Part shown: in pieces, positions 1 to 6,417 of the stretch
Layout of the letters: each line of letters starts with the position of its first letter
How positions within the stretch are numbered: position 1 is the stretch's first letter
NCBI RefSeq assembly: GCF_014218725.1
Contig: NZ_JABBJE010000001.1
Span: 372,001-436,000 of the forward strand
Direction of reading: 5' to 3'
DNA: 64,000 nt
Origin: Brevundimonas huaxiensis
GTDB lineage: Bacteria; Pseudomonadota; Alphaproteobacteria; Caulobacterales; Caulobacteraceae
Program-made: the position numbers and the translations under genes
The notes under the pieces: generated by a model
Seen by the model: only the letters and a program-made list of their open reading frames with translations
Told to the model about the DNA's origin: nothing
Databases searched by the model: none

Positions 1-71
1 AAGCCTTCCGCGCCTTGACTTCGCCGGGTTGCGGGGCGACCTAGCCGCCTCGCTTTCGAGGTCGTCTATCC

Positions 72-1406
72 ATGTCCGTCAAGGTTCGTTTCGCCCCGTC
101 GCCCACGGGTAAGCTGCACGTCGGCAATGTCCGTACCGCCTTGGTGAACTGGATGTTCGCCAAGGGGCAGGGTGGATCGTTCGTCCTGCGCATCGACGAT
201 ACCGACCTGGCGCGCTCCACGCCCGAGTTCGAACAGGGAATCGAAGACGACCTGACCTGGCTGGGGATGCCGTGGGACGAGCGTTACAACCAGTCCAAAC
301 GGTTTGATCGCTACGAAGAAGCGGCCGCCAGGCTGAAGGCGTCGGGGCGGCTTTATCCCGCCTATGAGACCGCCGACGAGCTCGACCGTCGGCGCAAGGT
401 GCAACTGTCGCGCGGCCTTCCGCCGATCTATGACCGCGCGGCGCTGGAACTGACCGAAGAGCAGAAGGCCGCATACGAAGCCGAAGGGCGCCGTCCCCAT
501 TGGCGCTTCAAGCTGGATGGCAAGCGCGTCGCCTGGGAAGACCTGGCGCGCGGTCATGCGGAGGTGGACACCGCCTCGATGTCGGACCCGGTGCTGATCC
601 GCGAGGACGGCCTGTTCCTCTACACCCTGCCGTCGGTCGTCGATGACATCGACATGGCCATCACCCACATCATCCGGGGCGAGGATCACGTCACCAACAC
701 TGGCGCGCAGATCGAGATCTTCGAAGCGCTGGGCGCGACGGTTCCGGGGTTCGCCCACATGCCGTTGCTGGTGGGCGCCGACGGCGCGGCCCTGTCCAAA
801 CGCCTGGGATCGCTGTCGATCAGCGACATGCGCGACCAAGGCTATGAGCCGATCGCCATCACCAGCCACCTCGGCCGGATCGGGACCTCCGATCCGCTGG
901 AAGTCGGCGCCTCGGTCGAGGCTCTGGGTCAGAGCTTCGCCTTCTCCAAGATGGGCCGTTCGCCGGCGCGTTACGATACGGCGGATCTGGACCGGCTGAA
1001 CGCCCAGGCGCTGCACGTCATGGATTATGCGACGGCGCAGCCGCGTCTTCAGGCTCTCGGCGCCGATCTGGGCGAAGCCTTCTGGAATACGGTGCGGGGC
1101 AATCTGACAAAGTTCGCCGACGTCGCGGACATGGCGCAGATCGTCCGCGGTCCGATCCAACCCGTTATCGAAGATACGGTCTTCATCGAAACGGCGCTGC
1201 GTTTGCTGCCGGAAGTGATCGACGAGAACGCCTGGTCGGCGTGGACCTCGGCCGTCAAGGCCGAAACGGGCGCGAAGGGCAAGGCGCTGTTCATGCCGCT
1301 GCGTCTGGCGCTGACGGGCCAGCAGCACGGGCCGGACATGGCGGCCATGGCGCCGCTGATCGGTCGTGAAACCATCCAGCGGCGGCTAAGAGGCGAGGCG
1401 GCCTAA
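72..1406 (+). CDS. gltX: Glutamyl-tRNA synthetase
   Basis: A 444-residue class I aminoacyl-tRNA synthetase that charges tRNA-Glu with glutamate in the cytoplasm. The N-terminus carries SPTGKLHVGN, with the HIGH-type signature at residues 16-19, and the KMSKS-type loop reads LSKR at 241-244. Both motifs sit where bacterial GluRS has them, and the length is slightly below the usual 470 or so. Many alphaproteobacteria carry two GluRS paralogs with different tRNA-Glu/tRNA-Gln specificity; the sequence alone does not tell which this is. The ATG at 72 directly precedes the conserved VRFAPSPTG block. The stop codon lies inside a GC-rich hairpin. Confidence 0.95.
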   Translation: MSVKVRFAPSPTGKLHVGNVRTALVNWMFAKGQGGSFVLRIDDTDLARSTPEFEQGIEDDLTWLGMPWDERYNQSKRFDRYEEAAARLKASGRLYPAYETADELDRRRKVQLSRGLPPIYDRAALELTEEQKAAYEAEGRRPHWRFKLDGKRVAWEDLARGHAEVDTASMSDPVLIREDGLFLYTLPSVVDDIDMAITHIIRGEDHVTNTGAQIEIFEALGATVPGFAHMPLLVGADGAALSKRLGSLSISDMRDQGYEPIAITSHLGRIGTSDPLEVGASVEALGQSFAFSKMGRSPARYDTADLDRLNAQALHVMDYATAQPRLQALGADLGEAFWNTVRGNLTKFADVADMAQIVRGPIQPVIEDTVFIETALRLLPEVIDENAWSAWTSAVKAETGAKGKALFMPLRLALTGQQHGPDMAAMAPLIGRETIQRRLRGEAA

Positions 1407-1424
1407 GCCGCCTCACGCATTTTA
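1395..1424 (+). terminator. Possible terminator overlapping the gltX stop
   Basis: GAGGCGGC (1395-1402) pairs perfectly with GCCGCCTC (1407-1414) around a CTAA loop that holds the gltX stop codon. The stem is followed on the plus strand by ACGCATTTT, a short T run. It lies between convergent genes and could also slow transcription from the minus strand. The T tract is weak. Confidence 0.45.
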
Positions 1425-1715
1425 GGCGTTGCAGACAGCCAGTTCGTCAGCGCTCAGGGCGACGCCCTTGTACGAGAAGGCGGTCACGGGACCGAACTTC
1501 TGAACCACGCGGCGGCAGGCGCGCGTCGCGGGCTGTTCCGTGCCGCCTGCAGCGGTGCAGGTCGCGCCTTCGCAGGACCAACGTGCGCCGTCGATAATGG
1601 TGGCGCGTGCGGGCGCCTTGGCGGCGTCGGCCAGCGTCAGGCTGGTGGCGGCGGGGGCTTGGGCGACCGCAGGGGCGGCGGCGAACAGGGCGGCGGCGAT
1701 CAGCAGAGCGCGCAT
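1422..1715 (-). CDS. Small secreted protein, CC_3452-like
   Basis: A 97-residue protein with a cleavable signal peptide (MRALLIAAALFAAAPAVAQA), so it is exported to the periplasm or beyond. The mature part has several cysteines (WSCEG, ATCTAAGG, TRACRR, AVCNA) that could form disulfides. The start was placed at 1715 because the signal peptide begins there; an in-frame ATG at 1763 would add 16 unrelated residues. Size and pattern resemble a family of small proteins known from Caulobacteraceae (CC_3452 family). Function is unknown. It converges on gltX with a 15-bp gap. Confidence 0.7.
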   Translation of the reverse strand: MRALLIAAALFAAAPAVAQAPAATSLTLADAAKAPARATIIDGARWSCEGATCTAAGGTEQPATRACRRVVQKFGPVTAFSYKGVALSADELAVCNA

Positions 1716-1820
1716 TGAAAACTCTCCGAAATGAAGAACGGCGTCATGCCGCTGCGCTCCCATGTCAGTTTTCGATAAAAACTGTCAAGACGCGCGCAGC
1801 GGATTATGAGCGATGATCAC

Positions 1821-2426
1821 TTATCGATGATCATGTTTCAATTGCGGCGCATCGCCGCCGGCCTGAACCTGCGCCATCGCCTCTTCGACGGTTTCGGCGA
1901 CGGTCCAGGCGTCCAAAAACGACGGCGGCGTCATTCCTTCTGCGACGCTGTGCTTCATCAGATCGAAGAAGCCGTTCCAGAAGCCGTTCAGGTTCAGGAA
2001 GACGACCGGCTTGTGGTGCAGGTCCAGCCGCTTCCAGGACAGCAGCTCCACGACCTCTTCCAGGGTGCCGATGCCGCCGGGCGCGACCACGAAGGCGTCG
2101 GATTGGTCGTACATCAGCTGTTTGCGCTCGTGCATCGAGGTGACGACGACGGTTTCGACCTCGTCGAACAGGCGTTCGCGGCTGCGCAGGAAGGCCGGCA
2201 TGATGCCGACGACCCGGCCGCCCGCCTCATGCGCGCCACGCGCGGAGGCTCCCATCAGACCCACGCCTCCGCCGCCATAGACCAGCCGCCAGCCGGCCTC
2301 AGCCGCCGCCTTGCCGAAGGCGTAGGCCGCCTCGGTATAGGAGGGATCGGCGGTCTCGGAGGCGCCGCAGAACAGGCAGACGGAAGAGCCGTCGAACGGC
2401 AGGAACGAAACGGGGGGCAGGGACAT
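1821..2426 (-). CDS. LOG family protein (cytokinin riboside phosphoribohydrolase-like)
   Basis: A 201-residue Rossmann-fold protein of the LOG/TIGR00730 family. The family signature is complete: GGGGVGLMG at residues 51-59, MHERK at 98-102 and PGGIGTLEE at 116-124; the last two form the nucleotide-binding and catalytic site. LOG proteins cleave the N-glycosidic bond of nucleoside 5'-monophosphates such as cytokinin ribotides or AMP, but the physiological substrate in bacteria is usually unknown. The frame stays open far upstream (to 3536), but only the ATG at 2426 gives the family N-terminus. The gene is divergent from the lipoprotein gene at 2538, with a 111-bp shared promoter region. Confidence 0.9.
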   Translation of the reverse strand: MSLPPVSFLPFDGSSVCLFCGASETADPSYTEAAYAFGKAAAEAGWRLVYGGGGVGLMGASARGAHEAGGRVVGIMPAFLRSRERLFDEVETVVVTSMHERKQLMYDQSDAFVVAPGGIGTLEEVVELLSWKRLDLHHKPVVFLNLNGFWNGFFDLMKHSVAEGMTPPSFLDAWTVAETVEEAMAQVQAGGDAPQLKHDHR

Positions 2427-2537
2427 GGAGCCTCGAAGAAAACGAATAGGCGGCCTGGCCATGGCCAAACCGACGGCGCTCAAGCTAACACAGGCTCGAG
2501 CCGCTGGGTCGCCAGTCCTATATCGTAGAGGCGCAGG

Positions 2538-3260
2538 ATGAAACGTCGGATGATGGTCGCGTGTGTCGCGGTCCTGGCTGCCGCAGCCTGTTCCGATCAG
2601 CAGGGCGGCGTGGCGGGGCCGACGGGGGCCGACGAGGCCTCGCCCTGGGTTCGCCCGCCCCAAATCGATGGCGTGTCGCGCGACGGCGGCGTCCTGGTGC
2701 TGCGCGGCGGGGCGGGGCCCAATGCGCGTGTCGTGCTGCGTGCGTCGGATACTGCGGCCGTGGCGACGACGGCGGACGGCGCGGGGCGTTTCGAACTGCG
2801 GCTGCCGCCTCTGAGCGGCGATGTGCGCTTCACGCCCGAGGTGCAGGTGGGCGAGGACGCCGCCGTCTCGCCCGAGACCCTGGTGGTGATCCAGGGCGGG
2901 GCCGGTCCCGTCGCCCTGATTGCCGCTGGCCAGCCGACGGTTCGCCTCGATGGCGGCGAAGGGCTGGATGCGGTGGATTCGGACGGCGCGACTTTGATGG
3001 CGTCGGGTCGAACAAATGGGGCGGCTCCCTCGGTCAATATCAACGGCGCAGATATGTCGCCGACAGCGATCGGGCGCGGCCGCTGGCGGGCCGTCATCGG
3101 ACAGTCGGGTGCGGCGACGATCACGGTGAATGGCAAGCGCTTCGACTATCCGGGCGTGGGCGCGGCTGGCAGCTTCATCGTCGAGCGGGCGGGGGCAGGC
3201 TGGCGGATCACTTGGCCTGTCGATCCAGCGGGGCGTCAGACGACATGGCTGCCGGACTGA
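2538..3260 (+). CDS. Putative lipoprotein, unknown function
   Basis: A 240-residue protein whose first 18 residues look like a lipoprotein signal ending at Cys18 (LAAAACSDQ). The -3 position is Ala rather than the preferred Leu, so lipidation is likely but not certain. The rest is Gly/Ala/Val-rich with alternating hydrophobic residues, suggesting beta-sandwich or Ig-like domains (about residues 40-110 and 115-230). No catalytic motif is visible and I do not recognise the family. A strong intrinsic terminator follows at 3341. Probably an outer-membrane-anchored protein, by inference from the signal. Confidence 0.65.
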   Translation: MKRRMMVACVAVLAAAACSDQQGGVAGPTGADEASPWVRPPQIDGVSRDGGVLVLRGGAGPNARVVLRASDTAAVATTADGAGRFELRLPPLSGDVRFTPEVQVGEDAAVSPETLVVIQGGAGPVALIAAGQPTVRLDGGEGLDAVDSDGATLMASGRTNGAAPSVNINGADMSPTAIGRGRWRAVIGQSGAATITVNGKRFDYPGVGAAGSFIVERAGAGWRITWPVDPAGRQTTWLPD

Positions 3261-3340
3261 AGGGCGCTTAACGATCTGGAAACCATTTCGGTTAAGGAAT
3301 GGGGTCGTCCTCAGGGACACCATCACCGAACCTGCTTGCA

Positions 3341-3369
3341 GCCCGGCGCCCCCGCCGGGCTTCTTTTTT
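3341..3369 (+). terminator. Intrinsic terminator
   Basis: GCCCGGCG (3341-3348) and CGCCGGGC (3353-3360) form an 8-bp perfect GC stem with a CCCC loop, followed by TTCTTTTTT. It serves the lipoprotein gene that ends at 3260 and separates it from the convergent Mrp operon. Confidence 0.85.
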
Positions 3370-3379
3370 CGCCGGCCGA

Positions 3380-3721
3380 TCAGCCCTTTCTCGGCGTGTC
3401 TTCGGCGCCCTCGGTGCGATCGCGGAACAGGGCGGCGCGGGCCAGCAGGATCAGGGTGACCGGCGTTGTGACCGTCAGGAAAAGGCCGATCAGGATTTCG
3501 CGGGGCATGAAACGCCGCTCGACGGTCGTGAACCAAACGATCGACGCCAGCAGGACCAGCGCCATGCCGAGCGTGGCCCCGAGCGTCGGAGCATGGACGC
3601 GCTCATAGAAGGTCTTCAGCCGAACCAGCCCAACCGCGCCCAGCAGCGAGAGGGTCGATCCGATGACCACCAGGGCGACGACGAGGATGGCGGCCCATGC
3701 GGGAACGTCAGCCTCGGTCAT
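3380..3721 (-). CDS. mrpG: Mrp/Pha cation/proton antiporter subunit G
   Basis: A 113-residue integral membrane protein with three hydrophobic segments (about residues 8-30, 40-62 and 70-95). It is the last gene of the six-gene Mrp operon. MrpG subunits are about 110-120 residues and carry a conserved region like LGAVGLVRLKTFYERVHAPT, seen here. The start at 3721 was chosen because its ATG overlaps the mrpF stop by four bases, like every junction in the operon; the upstream open frame is not MrpG-like. The complex exchanges Na+ or K+ for protons across the inner membrane. Confidence 0.9.
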   Translation of the reverse strand: MTEADVPAWAAILVVALVVIGSTLSLLGAVGLVRLKTFYERVHAPTLGATLGMALVLLASIVWFTTVERRFMPREILIGLFLTVTTPVTLILLARAALFRDRTEGAEDTPRKG

Positions 3722-3999
3722 TCGATCACCTCGCCGCGCATCAGGAATTTTGCCAAAGCCACGGTTGCGGCGAAGCCCAACATGCCGATCACCAGGGCGG
3801 CCTCGAAATAAAGCTGGCTGTTGGTGCGGATGCCGAACACCACCACCAGCAGCATGCCGTTCAGATAGAGGGTGTCCATGCCCAGGACGCGATCCTGGGC
3901 GCGCGGACCGTGAATGATCCGCCATGCCGCCAGGCCCATGGCGCAGATCAGCATCAGCTGGGCCAGACCCAGGCCCCAGGTCAGCACCGCCGCCGTCAT
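3718..3999 (-). CDS. mrpF: Mrp/Pha cation/proton antiporter subunit F
   Basis: A 93-residue protein with three transmembrane segments, typical in size and order for MrpF. The segment RAQDRVLGMDTLYLN after the first helix is the family signature, containing the conserved Asp-Arg pair. It overlaps mrpE by four bases upstream and mrpG by four bases downstream, indicating translational coupling. MrpF is needed for assembly and activity of the hetero-oligomeric antiporter but is not thought to be the main proton channel. Confidence 0.92.
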   Translation of the reverse strand: MTAAVLTWGLGLAQLMLICAMGLAAWRIIHGPRAQDRVLGMDTLYLNGMLLVVVFGIRTNSQLYFEAALVIGMLGFAATVALAKFLMRGEVIE

Positions 4000-4484
4000 T
4001 CGAAAATCTCCATCAGCCGACGTTCGTAGCGATCCTTGATCAGCCGCACCCAGGTTTCTTCATCCACCAGATCCAGCACGTGCAGCAGCAGACGGCCGGT
4101 CGCGGCTTCGTACTCGACCCACAGGGTGCCGGGCGTCGAGGTGATGATGATGGCCAGTACCGCCAGACCATATCGATCGCGCAGGTCCAGCGGGATGTGG
4201 ATGAAGCCGGATGTGCGCTCATGCCGTCGCCGCCCCAGAATGATGTGCGACACTGCCCAGTTGGAGCGCACGATGTCGCCCACGACGTCGATGGCGAGGC
4301 GCATTATCGCCGTCGGCGACTTCACTCGCACCCGATCCACGCCCAACGCCAGCATGATGATCGGCGCCAGCAGGGCCAGCAGCACCGCGAGCGCCAGGGA
4401 CGGCGGCGCGACCGAGGCGCTGAGCAGGATTGAGGCGACGAACAGGCCGAGTGAAAGGATGGGGTAGGGAAGGACGCGTCTCAT
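3996..4484 (-). CDS. mrpE: Mrp/Pha cation/proton antiporter subunit E
   Basis: A 162-residue membrane protein with two or three N-terminal hydrophobic segments (residues 8-48) and a soluble C-terminal domain. The family block is visible: VVGDIVRSNWAVSHIIL followed by the segment FIHIPLDLRDRYGLAVLA and TSTPGTLWVEYE. MrpE has no homolog in respiratory complex I and is specific to Mrp antiporters. Coupled by four-base overlaps to mrpD and mrpF. Confidence 0.93.
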   Translation of the reverse strand: MRRVLPYPILSLGLFVASILLSASVAPPSLALAVLLALLAPIIMLALGVDRVRVKSPTAIMRLAIDVVGDIVRSNWAVSHIILGRRRHERTSGFIHIPLDLRDRYGLAVLAIIITSTPGTLWVEYEAATGRLLLHVLDLVDEETWVRLIKDRYERRLMEIFE

Positions 4485-6076
4485 CGACCGCCTCCGCCCA
4501 ATACCGCATGAATGTAGCCTTGCGGTTCAGCCAGCCAGGCCGCCGTGTGGTCGGTGTAGATCAGGGCGGAGCCAGCGAAGATGGCCAAGAACACGCACGC
4601 GCCAAGCAGGGCTGCGACCGCCGTCAACTCAGCCGCCCCCACCACGAAAGCCGGCGCGTCTTCGTCGCGCGTCCAAATCGCGCCGACGCCAAGGCGGGTC
4701 AGCCCGATTAAGGCGCCGAGGCTGGACACGGAAAGCACAGCGACCAGCGTCCAGGCCGCCGCATCGCCAACGCCCACCAGGGCGCTGATCATCGACAGTT
4801 TTCCAACGAAGCCGGCCAAGGGCGGCAGGCCGGCGACCATCAGGGTGCAGATCAGAAAGGCGCCGCCCAAGGCCGCGACGGCCGCCGGGATGACCAGGCC
4901 CGGCTCGTTACGCTCTTCGTCGTCGAACGGATCACGATATTCGTCATCGAAAACAGCGCGCGCCTCGCCGACATCAGCTTCACGCCCGCGCTGGAGGATC
5001 TCGGCCAGCAGAAACAGGGCTGCGCAGGCCAGGGTGGAGCCGATCAGGTAAAAGAGCGCGCCGCTGAGGGTCGCCGCGTCGCCGACGCCCAGGCTGGCCA
5101 GAACGGTGCCGGAAGAAATCATCACGCCGAACCCGGCGGCGCGCGACAGATCGCGAGAGGCGATCAGGCCGAATGTGCCGAACCCTATGGTCGCCAGTCC
5201 GCCGACGAACAGCCAGGTCAGGCCAAATCCGGAGGAGGCGCCAGCGTCCGCGCCGAACAGCAGCAGACTGAGGCGGATGACGACATAGACCCCGACCTTG
5301 GACAGGATGGCGAAGACCGCCGCCGCCGGCGCGGTGGCCGCCGAATAGGTCGGCGTCAGCCAGAAGCCCAAGGGCCACATGGCGCACTTTATCAGGAAGG
5401 CCGTGCCCAGCACCGCCGCTCCGATATGGAACAGTCCCAGGTCATCCGCTGAGACCGTCGCAACCCGCGTCGCAACATCCGCCATGTTCAGCGTACCGGT
5501 CACCCCGTAGACCAGGCTGACGCCGATCAGGAACAGCAGGGATGCGGTCAGATTGACGGCGATATAGATCACGCCCGCCCGCACCCGCGCCTCGCCCGAC
5601 CCATGCAGCGCCAGTCCGTATGAGGCGGCCAGCATGATTTCGAAAAAGACGAACAGGTTGAACAGGTCGCCGGTCAGCAGGGCGCCGTTCACGCCCATGA
5701 TCAGAAGCAGGAACAGAGCGTGGAAGCGCGGTCCCGCTCTGTCCCATCGCGCCAGGGCGAAGATCAGGGCGCATCCACCCAGAACGCTGGTCAGCGCGAC
5801 CATCATCGTCGACAGACGGTCGGCCACCAGGACAATGCCGTAGGGCGCAGCCCACGATCCCAGGCGATAGACGCGCGCAGTATCGCCGCCGCCCACGGCG
5901 CCGTTTGCGCTCTCGTGCAGCAGAACCAGGGCCATGACCAGAATGGCGGCCATTGCGCTCAAGCTGAGCACCGCCTTCAGCGTTCGACGACGCTCGTCCA
6001 GCAACAGCATGGCGGAGGCGATAACCATCGGCAGGACGATGGGGCCGATGATCAGATGGGCGTCCCAGTTGATCAT
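4481..6076 (-). CDS. mrpD: Mrp/Pha cation/proton antiporter subunit D
   Basis: A 531-residue polytopic membrane protein of the NuoL/M/N-like proton-translocating family, about 14 transmembrane segments. The central segment with LLTGDLFNLFVFFEIM and the following charged positions is typical of antiporter-like subunits. MrpD, with MrpA, is considered to form the proton or cation path. The insertion rich in Asp, Glu and Arg near residues 360-385 (EAVFDDEYRDPFDDEERNE region) is a cytoplasmic loop. It overlaps mrpC and mrpE by four bases each. Confidence 0.94.
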   Translation of the reverse strand: MINWDAHLIIGPIVLPMVIASAMLLLDERRRTLKAVLSLSAMAAILVMALVLLHESANGAVGGGDTARVYRLGSWAAPYGIVLVADRLSTMMVALTSVLGGCALIFALARWDRAGPRFHALFLLLIMGVNGALLTGDLFNLFVFFEIMLAASYGLALHGSGEARVRAGVIYIAVNLTASLLFLIGVSLVYGVTGTLNMADVATRVATVSADDLGLFHIGAAVLGTAFLIKCAMWPLGFWLTPTYSAATAPAAAVFAILSKVGVYVVIRLSLLLFGADAGASSGFGLTWLFVGGLATIGFGTFGLIASRDLSRAAGFGVMISSGTVLASLGVGDAATLSGALFYLIGSTLACAALFLLAEILQRGREADVGEARAVFDDEYRDPFDDEERNEPGLVIPAAVAALGGAFLICTLMVAGLPPLAGFVGKLSMISALVGVGDAAAWTLVAVLSVSSLGALIGLTRLGVGAIWTRDEDAPAFVVGAAELTAVAALLGACVFLAIFAGSALIYTDHTAAWLAEPQGYIHAVLGGGGR

Positions 6077-6417
6077 GCATCCGGCTCCTTGCCATCGACA
6101 TGATCGCTGCCGGTAATGCCACGTGCCGCCAAGATGACGACCAGGAACAGCGCCGTCAGGGCGAAGCTGATGACGATCGCGGTGAGGACCAGCGCCTGCG
6201 GCGTCGGGTCGGTGTAGCGCGCGGGATCGGCGACCTCGCCCGCCAGCACCGGCGGCGCGCCCGATCTCAGCCGTCCCATGGCGAAGATGAAGATGTTGAC
6301 CGCATAGGACAGCAGCGACAGCCCCATGATCACCTGGAAGGTGCGCGGGCGCAGCAGCAACCAGACGCCGGAGGCCGACAGCACGCCGATGGCGAGGGCG
6401 AGAACCAGCTCCATCAT
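6073..6417 (-). CDS. mrpC: Mrp/Pha cation/proton antiporter subunit C
   Basis: A 114-residue, three-helix NuoK-like membrane subunit. Helix positions about 3-22, 28-50 and 72-98; the block FQVIMGLSLLSYAVNIFIF and the later TPQALVLTAIVISFA match MrpC. The start at 6417 gives a four-base overlap with the mrpAB stop; the next codon is also ATG, so the start may be at 6414. The family is small, and this length is normal. Confidence 0.93.
   Translation of the reverse strand: MMELVLALAIGVLSASGVWLLLRPRTFQVIMGLSLLSYAVNIFIFAMGRLRSGAPPVLAGEVADPARYTDPTPQALVLTAIVISFALTALFLVVILAARGITGSDHVDGKEPDA

Noticed and set aside
1..71. End of an upstream gene before gltX
   Set aside because: The stretch is too short to assign; no conserved protein end could be recognised.
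66..1328. 420-codon frame antisense to gltX
   Set aside because: Shadow of a conserved synthetase gene; low-complexity Arg/Gln/His composition.
1811..1833. Direct repeat CGATGATCA twice, 14 bp apart
   Set aside because: The second copy encodes the end of the LOG protein, and the repeat could be chance; no regulatory target follows on the plus strand.
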